Below, one piece after another: positions 36,204 through 44,454 of a DNA stretch of 64,000 nt. Position 1 is the first letter of the stretch; each line of letters begins with the position of its first letter. The position numbers and the translations under genes were made by a program. Where the stretch lies: assembly GCF_000067165.1 (NCBI RefSeq), contig NC_010162.1, forward strand, positions 7,323,001 to 7,387,000, given 5' to 3'. The DNA comes from Sorangium cellulosum So ce56. GTDB lineage: Bacteria; Myxococcota_A; Polyangia; Polyangiales; Polyangiaceae. The notes beneath the pieces were generated by a model that saw only the letters and a program-made list of their open reading frames with translations, ran no database searches and was not told where the DNA came from.

Positions 36204-37523
36204 TCAGGCGTCGAGCGCCGCCGGCCGCGCGGCGGCGGACGGGCCGCGGGTGCGCAGCCAGAAGTACGCCGCGGACGCGGCGAACAGGGCCCCGCAGACG
36301 AGCGCTGTCGCGTAGCTGAAGCCGAGGAAGAACTCGAGCCACGAGCGCTTCGCCTGGCCAAAGCTCTTGTAGAGCAGGAGCGCCACGCTCCCGAGGTAGC
36401 CGAAGGCGTCGGCCGCGGTGATCAGGAATCCCGCCGTCGCCACCGAGCCCACGGCCGCGATGAGCCGGTCGAAGAGGACGCAGTTGTACGGGACGTACCC
36501 CACGTAGAGCCCGAGCCCGACGCTGATCATCCAGGCGACGGGGCCGATGACGCCCGCCTGGTAAAGCGCGGTGCTCAGCCCCGCGAGCGCCGCCCCGGCG
36601 ATCATGACGCCGTGGATCGCGGCGAGCGCCGTACGGTTGTTGCGGATGCCGATCATCACCGCGACCGAGAGGAGCGCGCCGATCGCCACGGGGATCTCGG
36701 CCGTCGTCAGGATGGCCGGCTGGTCGGTGTAGCCGAGGGCGTCCCAGATCTCGCGGGCGAAGTTGTCCCGGAAATCGCGGTAGGCGGTGAGGACGACGTA
36801 GCCGAGGACGAGGGTCGCGAGCCCGCCCGCGTTCGCGAGGACGAACGCGCGCCGCGCGGCGCGGTCCATGGGCGCGCGCCGGGTCCGGAGCGCCTCGTCG
36901 TCCACCGAGGGCGGCGGGATCTGCGCGAGCATCCACACCGAGAGGAGCAGCGGCGGGAAGAAGAGGGCGCCCGTCACCGCCGGCATCCACACCTCCGGGA
37001 CCCCCCAGCCGAGCGTGATTTTGCCAATGGTCTTTACGAAGCCGCTCGCGACGATGAAGCTGGCGCAGAGGCCGGCGCCGAGCAGATCGCTCACGCGGCG
37101 CCCCTCGAGGAAGCCGAAGACGAGCCCCCAGACCATGCCGAGGGGCAGGCCGTTCAGCGCCAGGAAGACGGCGGCGTACGGCGCCGGCGCGAGCCCGAAC
37201 AGGACGAGCGCGGCCTCGCTCACGCCGATGCACGCGAGGATGGCGAGCGCGCGCCGCTCGGGCGGCATCTCGGAGACGATCTTGATGCCAAGGAACTTGG
37301 AGGCGCAGTACCCGAGCACCTGGGCGATGATGTAGAGGCTCTTCAGATCGAGCGCGGGGAGCAGCGGCAGCGCGACCATCCCCTTGTACGAGCCGACCGC
37401 GAACGGCTTGCGGAAGGCGTACATGCAGAAGTAGGTCGAGAACGCGGCGATCACGGCGAAGGCCGTGAACACCGGCGCAGGGGCTCGCTCGAGCCATTTC
37501 GTCACGCTTCGCTGGGCCGGCAT
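36204..37523 (-). CDS. DUF5690-family membrane transporter
   Basis: 439 residues from the ATG at 37523. About 11-12 hydrophobic segments are visible, starting VFTAFAVIAAFSTYFCMYAFRKPFAVGSY, and including IGVSEAALVLFGLAPAPYAAVFLALNGLPLGMVWGLVFGFLEGRR and VGLGLYVGYVPYNCVLFDRLIAAVG. The motifs FRKPF near the first loop and PLGMVWGLVFGFLEGRR are landmarks of DUF5690, a branch of the major facilitator superfamily. It should be an inner-membrane transporter with unknown substrate. The gene is single, divergent from the BON gene region and convergent with the VWA gene. Confidence 0.88.
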   Translation of the reverse strand: MPAQRSVTKWLERAPAPVFTAFAVIAAFSTYFCMYAFRKPFAVGSYKGMVALPLLPALDLKSLYIIAQVLGYCASKFLGIKIVSEMPPERRALAILACIGVSEAALVLFGLAPAPYAAVFLALNGLPLGMVWGLVFGFLEGRRVSDLLGAGLCASFIVASGFVKTIGKITLGWGVPEVWMPAVTGALFFPPLLLSVWMLAQIPPPSVDDEALRTRRAPMDRAARRAFVLANAGGLATLVLGYVVLTAYRDFRDNFAREIWDALGYTDQPAILTTAEIPVAIGALLSVAVMIGIRNNRTALAAIHGVMIAGAALAGLSTALYQAGVIGPVAWMISVGLGLYVGYVPYNCVLFDRLIAAVGSVATAGFLITAADAFGYLGSVALLLYKSFGQAKRSWLEFFLGFSYATALVCGALFAASAAYFWLRTRGPSAAARPAALDA

Positions 37524-38323
37524 GGGAGCTCCGAGGAAGGCGCGAGGGTAATCGCGGCCGCGCGGCGCGCGCATGGTTTTTCGGTGAGGAGCGGGCCGGG
37601 CTCCCGCCCGCACACGAACACGCGAACCGCGGATCTCGCCGTGGCCTGCCGAGCGTCCGGCCGGTATCCCGCGATGGTCACATTTTTCGCCTTCCGCCCT
37701 GCTCTTTCTTCTCCCGGCTCGTGTCGCGGCTCGCCCCTCGTCGCTCCGCGTTTCGGTCCTCGCTCTCCGTCTCTCGCGCCTCTCGTGGGGCGCCCGCGGG
37801 CGTGCGGCGCTCGAGGAAGCTCATCGGAGATCGATGAGGCGGGCTCATCCGCGGGGTGACGGTCGAGATCGGATGGCCTGAAGTCGATTCGTCGGCGCGC
37901 GGCCCGGAGAGTCATGTGAGCTCGTCCGTCGGCTCCCGAGTCACCTTCAGGGGAAGCCCTAAGTCATGATGTCGTCACTGTGGCACAACGTCTCTGTGAG
38001 ACGGTTTGGTCGCTCCGGCATCGGGCGCATTGCACCTCGCAGCGGGCCTGACGGGGCGAAATCTCCCTGAAAACGGAGCGAAATACCGCCCTCGCCGTCC
38101 TGGAACACCCCTTGCGATGTCGGATCGCGCCGGGGCGTCGGGGCCCTGGATCTTCAGCCCACGCGGCGCCGGACAGGCACGCACGACAGGCGGCCCGATA
38201 CGGCTGTCCTCCCGCACGCTCGTGCGTCGCCCGACTGTAGACCGAGCGTCGGCTGGATCACCGGAGAGGAGCGGCCCAGTTTCGCTGCCGTGTCGCTCTC
38301 CTCGCAAGAAAGGCGGAGGAGTC
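37524..38323. other. Intergenic region, 800 bases, with sigma-54 promoter candidate
   Basis: No credible gene in 800 bases. A sigma-54-type site at 38101-38115 is listed separately. The stretch between it and the BON start is about 208 nt and could be a long leader. The left half is low-complexity Arg/Pro-coding-like sequence. Confidence 0.45.
38101..38115 (+). promoter_or_regulatory. rpoN box: Sigma-54 (RpoN) promoter candidate of the BON gene
   Basis: TGGAACACCCCTTGC keeps GG and GC at the required 10-base interval and differs from TGGCAC-N5-TTGC in one base. The following base is G, not A/T. It lies 208 bases before the BON-protein start, so a leader would be present. Sequence alone cannot prove use. 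Confidence 0.4.
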
Positions 38324-40015
38324 ATGCCGAATCGTCAGGGATGGATCGACGAGGAACATAACGATGGGCCGGGGCGCGACGACGAGCGGTTTGGGCCAAC
38401 CCAGGGTCAGCGAGCCGATGAGCGATATCGTGGCGAGCGCGGAGCGAGCGGGGATGCTAGTTACGGGCATCGTGGCAACTACGAGCAAGTCCTCCAGCGA
38501 GACGATCGGCGTCATTCCCGCGGAGGTCACGATGATCTCCGCGGTCGCCCCGATCAGCGAGAGTCTGTCGGACGCGGCCACGAGGGCGAGCGCGGCGGCG
38601 AGGGCGACCCGAGCTGGCGCGGCCATGCCGGAGAACGCGGCTGGGAGGGCCGACAGGATCGCGCCTGGGGGCAGCGCGAGGACGCCCGGCGTAAGGACTG
38701 GGGCGGCCAGCGTGATGACTTCCAGCGAGGAGGTCGCGACGATCTTGACGCCAGGCGCGGCCACGGCGGCGGCCAAGGCGGCTTCGGCGGCGGCCAGGGC
38801 GGCTTCGGTGGCGGCCAGGGCGGTCACGGCGGCCAAGGTCACTTCGGCGGCGGCCAGGGCGGCTACGGCGGCCAAGGCGGCTTCGGCGGCGGCCAAGGCG
38901 GTCACGGCGGCGGCCAGGGCGGATTCGGCGGCGGCCAGGGCGGCTTCGGTGGCGGCCAGGGCGGCTTCGGTGGACAGGGCCACTTCGGCGGACAGGGCCA
39001 CTTCGGCGGCTACGGCGGAGAGGGATCCGGCCGCGGCCAGGGCGGATTCACCGGTGGCCAGGGCGTCTATGGCGATGAGGGCGGACAGGGCCGCTTCGGC
39101 GGACAGGGCCGCTTGGGCGAACAGGGTGGCTTCGGCGGACAGGGGCACTTCGGCGGACAGGGTGGCTTCGGCGGCAGCCAGGGCAGTTATGGCGCCGGTC
39201 AGGGCTATTTCGGTGGCCAGGGTGGATTCGGCGACCAGGTTGGCCAGGGCGGCTTCGGCGGACAGGGCCACTTCGGCGGCGGCCAGGGCGGTGAGGGCGG
39301 CCTCGGAGGCCAGGGTGGATTCGGTGGCCAGGGTGGATCTGGTGGCGGCCAGGGCGGCTTCGGTCGCCAGGGAGGCCTGGGCGGAGTCCAGCACGAAGGG
39401 TACGGAGCCCGCGGCGGCCTCCGGCAGTGGGCCGACGACGAGCGCGGCTGGAGCGAGCGGCCAGGACAGCAACGCGGGTACGAAGGCCACGAGTCGTCCT
39501 TCGGCGGCGATCAAGGCCCTTCCCCTCGGCCCTACGGCGGACAGGGATCCGGCGGACAGGCCTCAGGCGGCCGCAGCTTCCTCCAGACCGTTCGACAGGG
39601 CGGCGGGCTCGGCGGCTCGCGTGGTCGCCCGCCCAAGGGGTACAAGCGCTCGGACGAGCGGATCCGCGAGGATATCTGCGACCAGATCTCCGATCAGCCG
39701 GACCTCGACGCGAGCGACGTCGAGGTGAAGGTGCAGAGCGGCGAGGTCATCCTCTCCGGGACCGTCCGCGAGCGTCGCTTCAAGCACCAGCTGGAGGCGC
39801 TCGCCGAGCGGATCTCGGGCGTGGTCGACGTGCGGAACGAGATCCGGCTCTACCGCGAGCAGCGGCAGGGCGAGGCGAGGACGAGCACGGGATCGTCGTC
39901 GAGCGAGCGCGCGGCCGCGAGCACGAGCGGCGTCGCGGCGGGCTCCGCGACCTCCATCGGCGCGACGTCACCCCCGGAGACGAAGAACAACGAGTCACGC
40001 CGGAACGCCTCCTGA
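38324..40015 (+). CDS. Gly/Gln-rich repeat protein with C-terminal BON domain
   Basis: 563 residues, start secured by AGGCGGAGGAG before the ATG at 38324. Residues 1-140 are charged and Arg/Asp/Gly-rich (RDDERFGPTQGQRADERYRGERG). Residues about 140-400 consist of GGQGGFGGGQ-type repeats with Phe, His or Tyr every 6-10 residues. This composition favours disorder and condensate or matrix formation. Residues about 440-510 are a BON domain (YKRSDERIREDICDQISDQPDLDASDVEVKVQSGEVILSGTVRERRFKHQLEALAERISGVVDVRNEI). BON domains bind phospholipid or mediate osmotic-stress functions. No signal peptide. The function is unknown; stress protection is likely. Confidence 0.85.
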   Translation: MPNRQGWIDEEHNDGPGRDDERFGPTQGQRADERYRGERGASGDASYGHRGNYEQVLQRDDRRHSRGGHDDLRGRPDQRESVGRGHEGERGGEGDPSWRGHAGERGWEGRQDRAWGQREDARRKDWGGQRDDFQRGGRDDLDARRGHGGGQGGFGGGQGGFGGGQGGHGGQGHFGGGQGGYGGQGGFGGGQGGHGGGQGGFGGGQGGFGGGQGGFGGQGHFGGQGHFGGYGGEGSGRGQGGFTGGQGVYGDEGGQGRFGGQGRLGEQGGFGGQGHFGGQGGFGGSQGSYGAGQGYFGGQGGFGDQVGQGGFGGQGHFGGGQGGEGGLGGQGGFGGQGGSGGGQGGFGRQGGLGGVQHEGYGARGGLRQWADDERGWSERPGQQRGYEGHESSFGGDQGPSPRPYGGQGSGGQASGGRSFLQTVRQGGGLGGSRGRPPKGYKRSDERIREDICDQISDQPDLDASDVEVKVQSGEVILSGTVRERRFKHQLEALAERISGVVDVRNEIRLYREQRQGEARTSTGSSSSERAAASTSGVAAGSATSIGATSPPETKNNESRRNAS

Positions 40016-40121
40016 GCGCCGGCGCGAATGGCCGAGGCGGGCGGCCCGCCGCGCGGCGGTCGATTGCAGGCCGAGCGCGTGGCACACGTGGCGGCGGGAG
40101 CCGCCTCAGCCGCGCTTAGAG

Positions 40122-40262
40122 CACCGATCACGTTGATCGAGCGAGAAGTGAACCGCCAAGGCGCCATAAGACGCCAAGATTCTTATGATTCTCTTGGCGT
40201 CCTTGGCGCCTTGGCGGTTCGAATTCTGCTCTCTTCTGGCGGTTTCAACCCGTTTGTCGCTC
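40122..40262 (+). repeat. Dispersed palindromic repeat, copy 2
   Basis: A 141-bp element with the same flanks as copy 1 at 21480 (left CACCGATCACGTTGATCGAG, right TTTCAACCCGTTTGTCGCTC). The core at 40153-40217 is the reverse complement of the copy-1 core, with one substitution and one single-base deletion. The stop codon of the lipoprotein gene (40262-40264, minus strand) lies exactly at the right end, so the element may supply or border that gene's end. Confidence 0.9.
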
Positions 40263-40822
40263 TAACCGCCGCAGCCGCCGTGAGTGTCCTCGCCGCCTGC
40301 ATCGCCCCCGCCGCCTTCGTTGCCCCCGCCGCTCCCGTCGCTCTGGTCACTGCAGCTGACCACCCACAACCCGGTTGGTCCGTCGCAAGTGGCACTCACT
40401 GTGCCACACTCGCGATTATAACTGCACGGCCCCACGCCGTAGTAGGAACTGCAGTCCGTTCCGTTCTCGGGCGCCGTATCGGGACATGCGGTGCAGTGCT
40501 CGACCCACACCCCGTCGGTGCAGGTGACGCTGCAGGGGGAGCAGGCGTAGTCGCACAGCTCGCCCTCGTTTGCGCAGCGCGCCCCCGGCGGAGCGCCCCC
40601 TCCTGAGAAATCACACTCGACGGGGGTGTCGCCACCGGTCGAGGCGCTGGACGACGTGGTCTCCTCGGGCGTGCCGCCGGTGCCGCTCGATACGCTGGAC
40701 GACAGGGTCTCGTCGGGCGTGCCACCCCCCGAACCGCCGTCGGAAGGCTGCTCGACCGCGTCGGAGCAAGCGAACACAGGAAGGAGCGCGAGGGGAATGA
40801 GCCATCGGACAAAGGTCTTCAT
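40262..40822 (-). CDS. Cys-rich lipoprotein
   Basis: 186 residues from the ATG at 40822; signal MKTFVRWLIPLALLPVFAC with a lipobox Cys19, then a Ser/Thr/Gly linker with two GGTPEETTSSS-like units. The mature part is a Cys-rich domain: ECDFSGGGAPPGARCANEGELCDYACSPCSVTCTDGVWVEHCTACP with pairs about 4-7 residues apart, and later CSSYYGVGPCSYNRECGTVSATC. The C-terminus ends in a Gly-rich tail that runs into the palindromic repeat. Cell-surface, disulfide-stabilised; no named family. Confidence 0.78.
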   Translation of the reverse strand: MKTFVRWLIPLALLPVFACSDAVEQPSDGGSGGGTPDETLSSSVSSGTGGTPEETTSSSASTGGDTPVECDFSGGGAPPGARCANEGELCDYACSPCSVTCTDGVWVEHCTACPDTAPENGTDCSSYYGVGPCSYNRECGTVSATCDGPTGLWVVSCSDQSDGSGGGNEGGGGDAGGEDTHGGCGG

Positions 40823-41109
40823 GCCGCCCCTTTCAGCAACGGATGTGCCAGCCTGATGTGCCATCACAAATCGTGGATTTCCGAGCGTGAGACGATGAGG
40901 CTGCGCCAGGGTGAGCCGAGCGACTGACGGACGGTGCCTTGAGGGCCGAGATCGTCGCTCGTCCTCACTCCCGCGGATCATTTCATCCTCGCAAGAGCCA
41001 GGCGCATGGCGGTGGCCGACCGCGGGCGTGCGCCCGCAGCGCCGTGAGCCTCGCGTCCGCCCCTGGAGTCCGGTTGACTCGACTCGGTGACTCATCGACC
41101 ATATCGTCC

Positions 41110-42381
41110 ATGGTCCCCTTCGTTGCCTTCATTCCGCTGTCGAACTGGCTGCGGGGCTTCGATCGCTACGGGATGCGCTACTCGAAGGCGTTGATCCGCG
41201 AATCCACCTTCCCCGACGCTTTCTACATGCTGAAGGAAGACGAGCCCTTTGCGCCCGGGCTCGAGAAGGCGCGGAGGCTCGTGACGAGGCTCGGGCGGCC
41301 GAAGGATCGCGTCGTGGCGCTGCGGGCGCGGCTCCCTGTCGGGCCCGACGCGATGCGCCCGAACGACGTGACGGGCACGGGCATCGGCTGGCGCTGGCCG
41401 TCGAGCGAGATCCCCTTGAGCGGCGTGGCGTGGGTCGATGCGCGTGGCGCCCTCGTGCCCACCCGGCACGAGGAGATCACCGCGGAGGCCTTTCGCCTCG
41501 ACGACGCCGGCCTCATCGACTGGGCGCAATGCCGGCCGCGGAGCATCTCGGTGCTGCCCGTCGCGAATGCTTGCCAGGCGCGTTGCGCATTCTGCTTCTC
41601 GAAGGCGAGCGCCTCCGATCTCGCGCGCCAGCAAAGCGCCACGCTGGAGCGCTACCTCGACTGGGCGAGGCGCGCGAAGGAGCGCGGCGCCGAGCGCGCC
41701 GTCATCACCGGCGGCGGCGAGCCGACGTTGCTCGAGCCCGAACGGCTCCGCGCGCTCGTTCGTGGCCTGTCCGAGCTCTTCCCGAAGTCCCTCCTCATCA
41801 CGAACGGCGCGCGCCTCGACCTCGCGCAGGTCGAAGAGCTCCGGGACGCGGGGCTCACCACCCTCGCGGTGAGCCGGCACGGCGTGACGCGCGAAGACGA
41901 CGCGCGCATCATGGGGATCGAGGTCGACTCCGGCGCGCTGGGGGGCGCGCCGGGCCTCCGCACGCGGGCCATCTGCGTGCTCCAGCGCGGCGGCGTCGAC
42001 GACGCCGCGAAGGTGCGCGCCTACCTCGAACGGAGCGCCGGAGAGGGGTTTCAGGAGGTGTGCTTCAAGGAGCTCTACATCTCGAGCCTCTCGGAGAACC
42101 CGTGGGCGCCGAGCGCGGCCAACCGGTATTGCGAGGCAAACCAGGTGCCTCTCTCGCTCGTGCTCCACACGCTCGCGGGCCTCGGCTTCGAGCGATGCGC
42201 GGAGCTCCCCTGGGGGAGCCCGGTCTTCGAAGGAACCATGGGAGGCCGCGTGCTCCGCGTGGCGGCCTACACCGAGCCATCGGTCGGCTGGGAACGGACA
42301 CATGGCCTCGTCCGCTCATGGAACGTGATGGCCGACGGGTCCTGCCTCGCCTCCCTGGAAGATCCGAGCTCCACGTTATGA
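41110..42381 (+). CDS. Radical SAM enzyme, coupled to an aminotransferase
   Basis: 423 residues from the ATG at 41110 (upstream starts add a non-conserved Arg-rich tail). The 4Fe-4S motif is C155-x3-C159-x2-C162 in NACQARCAFCFSKAS, typical of radical SAM enzymes that bind SAM through the cluster. GGGEPTLLEPERLRAL is the GGE-like segment of SAM binding; VSRHGVTREDDARIMGIE and the C-terminal part extend the TIM barrel. The N-terminal 150 residues (SNWLRGFDRYGMRYSKALIRESTFPDAFYML) are not a known domain. The gene overlaps the aminotransferase start by ATGA at 42378. Substrate unknown; the pair could modify an amino acid or a peptide. Confidence 0.9.
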   Translation: MVPFVAFIPLSNWLRGFDRYGMRYSKALIRESTFPDAFYMLKEDEPFAPGLEKARRLVTRLGRPKDRVVALRARLPVGPDAMRPNDVTGTGIGWRWPSSEIPLSGVAWVDARGALVPTRHEEITAEAFRLDDAGLIDWAQCRPRSISVLPVANACQARCAFCFSKASASDLARQQSATLERYLDWARRAKERGAERAVITGGGEPTLLEPERLRALVRGLSELFPKSLLITNGARLDLAQVEELRDAGLTTLAVSRHGVTREDDARIMGIEVDSGALGGAPGLRTRAICVLQRGGVDDAAKVRAYLERSAGEGFQEVCFKELYISSLSENPWAPSAANRYCEANQVPLSLVLHTLAGLGFERCAELPWGSPVFEGTMGGRVLRVAAYTEPSVGWERTHGLVRSWNVMADGSCLASLEDPSSTL

Positions 42382-43343
42382 AGCACGAAGCGTTTCTCGC
42401 GCGCCGCGCGGAGCTCAGGGCCACGCGTCCCTCGCTCGTCGATCTCTCGGAGCTCAACGTTTACCGGAGCCTCGCGCGTCTCTTCCCGGCCATCGCGCCC
42501 TCGACCCACCCGGAGGCGCCGTATCGCTGTCACCTCGCGGAGCGGTTCCTCGCGCACCTCGAGCTCCCGCAGGCGCTCAAGCCGCGCACGCAGATCAGCC
42601 ACGGTATCCGTCGCTCGCTTCGCGCGTTGTTCGAGCTCCTCGCGAAGCGGGATGCGCGCGTCGGCGTCCCCGCCGACGTCTACCCCGTCTACCAGCAGCT
42701 CGCGGCCGAGGCGGGAGCGACCGTCGTCCCGTGGAATGCGCGCCTCGGGTTACCTGTCCTCGACGGGCTCGACGCGGTGTTGATCTGCGAGCCCCTGAAG
42801 CCGTGGGGCTCGCACCTGTCGCCGCCCGAGGCGGCCCAGCTCCGGCGCTGGGCGCGCGCGGACGAGCGGCGCATGCTCATCCTCGATTCGGCCTATGCGA
42901 CGCCGCCGACGGAGCAGGCACGGGCGCTGCTCGACGACGGGAGCGCGATCCTCCTCGCCTCGCTGTCGAAGGGCTGGCTCATCCCGGATCACGCGGGGCT
43001 CTGCATCGTGCCCGAGCGTTTTCAGAAGGAGGCGCGCGACGCCTTCGCGAAGCTGCCGAAGGACGAGCCGCGGCTCCGCATCGCCTACGCGGCGCTCACC
43101 GAACATGCCTCGCGTCCGCGGGAGGTCGGCGCGATCTTGAGCGATCGCGCGCGCAGCCTCGACGCGCTGACGAGCGCGAGGCCCGATCTGAGAGCCTCCC
43201 GGTGCACCGGCTACTTCGCGATATCGGCGAGGTCGTTCGGGGAACTGCTCGAGATCGGGATCCTCGGCGTGCCGGCGCCGGTCTTCGGTGGGCCCGAGGA
43301 CCTCAGCGTGCTCTCGAGCCTCGAATGCCAGGGAGCTCGCTGA
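42378..43343 (+). CDS. PLP-dependent aminotransferase fold-I protein
   Basis: 321 residues from the ATG at 42378, coupled to the radical SAM gene. The likely Schiff-base lysine is K198 in LASLSKGWLIPDHAGLCIVP, and an Asp expected to hold the pyridine nitrogen is in MLILDSAYATPP. ISHGIRRSLRALFELLAKRDARVGVPADVYPVYQQLAAEAGATVVPW matches the cofactor-phosphate-binding start of class I/II aminotransferases. It is 50-100 residues shorter than typical family members, so the small domain may be trimmed. Pairing with a radical SAM enzyme suggests joint synthesis of an unusual amino acid or modification of a nucleotide or sugar. Confidence 0.8.
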   Translation: MKHEAFLARRAELRATRPSLVDLSELNVYRSLARLFPAIAPSTHPEAPYRCHLAERFLAHLELPQALKPRTQISHGIRRSLRALFELLAKRDARVGVPADVYPVYQQLAAEAGATVVPWNARLGLPVLDGLDAVLICEPLKPWGSHLSPPEAAQLRRWARADERRMLILDSAYATPPTEQARALLDDGSAILLASLSKGWLIPDHAGLCIVPERFQKEARDAFAKLPKDEPRLRIAYAALTEHASRPREVGAILSDRARSLDALTSARPDLRASRCTGYFAISARSFGELLEIGILGVPAPVFGGPEDLSVLSSLECQGAR

Positions 43344-43366
43344 GCCTCATGATCCTTTCGCGGCGC

Positions 43367-44413
43367 TCACCGCCAGGCGCCCTGCACCGCCACGCTGCCC
43401 GGCAGCAGCGCGACGCGCGCGCTCCAGGGCCGCGCCTGCGCGCTCGCGCGCTCCCCGGGCGCCACGCGAGACGGCGCCGTCAAGAGCAGCGTCAGGCCCC
43501 CAGCCGCCAGCGCGCCGCCCGCAATCCACGCCACCGTCGAGCCGGTGCCGAGCGTCCTCGCGGAGTTGCGCAGCTGGAACCCCCTCGGGTCGCAGCGGTC
43601 CTGCGCGTCGCAGCGCCCAGGCTCGTCGCTCTCGCTGTTCTTCGCGAGCGCGAGCCCGCCGAGCACCGCGCCGGCCACAATGCCCGCGCCACCGAGCCCG
43701 ATGGCGGCGAACGACACAGGGCGCCGCCACGTCGGCTCAATCGACGCCTCGGTCGCCGGCACCTTCTCCGGGCTTGCGTTGCGCACGTTCTCGTTCTCCG
43801 GACCTGCGTCGCGCTCGAGCACCGGGATGCGCGCGACACCGGCGCTTCCGTCGACGGCCTCGATCTGCCGCGTCCAGGGCTTGCGGCCGGGCGCACGGGC
43901 GACGAGCTCGTGCGCTCCGCTGTCGACCGGCACCGGAGTGGCCCACTGGCCGGCGCCGACCGGCACGCCGTCGCGCGTGATCGCGAGCCCCGGGATCGAG
44001 CGCACCTCTTCCGGGACCTCGATCGCCAGTGTCGCGAGCCTCGGCCTCAGCGCCGCCGCTTTCTCGGCCGCCCGCTGCCCGCGCTCTGGCTGCCCGGCCC
44101 GCGGCGCGAGCGATTCGACGAGCGCATACTGAGACCATGCGCTCGCGAGCTTGCCCCACCGCTCGTAGCACTCGCCAAGCGTGAGCTTCGCGCCGAGCCC
44201 GGTGGGGGCGAGGCGCGTCACCTCCTCGAGCCTGGGGCAGGCGCTGTCATACCGGCTCGCGTCCATCTCGGTGACGGCCTGATCATAGAGCGCCTGCGCC
44301 GCGAGCGCGGCCTGGGAATCGATCCCCTGCGCCCGCGCCGCGGCGGGCGCGAGGAGGCTCAGCGAAAGGACGAGCGCGCCTGTTGCTCGCGCGCATTGCA
44401 GAGGCCTGGTCAT
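43367..44413 (-). CDS. TPR and PEGA-like periplasmic protein
   Basis: 348 residues from the ATG at 44413. Signal peptide (LVLSLSLLAPAAARAQ). Residues 30-95 form TPR-like helices (YDQAVTEMDASRYDSACPRLEEVTRLAPTGLGAKLTLGECYERWGKLASAWSQY). Residues 110-185 resemble a PEGA domain (EVPEEVRSIPGLAITRDGVPVGAGQWATPVPVDSGAHELVARAPG). Two hydrophobic segments, at about 225-245 and 285-305, could anchor it. It follows the kinase gene by 41 bp, same strand; the kinase is probably its partner or controller. Similar kinase/TPR-PEGA pairs are common in Sorangium. Function unknown. Confidence 0.8.
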   Translation of the reverse strand: MTRPLQCARATGALVLSLSLLAPAAARAQGIDSQAALAAQALYDQAVTEMDASRYDSACPRLEEVTRLAPTGLGAKLTLGECYERWGKLASAWSQYALVESLAPRAGQPERGQRAAEKAAALRPRLATLAIEVPEEVRSIPGLAITRDGVPVGAGQWATPVPVDSGAHELVARAPGRKPWTRQIEAVDGSAGVARIPVLERDAGPENENVRNASPEKVPATEASIEPTWRRPVSFAAIGLGGAGIVAGAVLGGLALAKNSESDEPGRCDAQDRCDPRGFQLRNSARTLGTGSTVAWIAGGALAAGGLTLLLTAPSRVAPGERASAQARPWSARVALLPGSVAVQGAWR

Positions 44414-44454
44414 CGCGTGCTCTCCGTCATTGCGTTCTACCGGTGGCAGAGGCC

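Noticed and set aside
37975..38000. TGGCAC at 37981 as a second sigma-54 site
   Set aside because: The -12 element is missing: the bases at the required distance are not GC.
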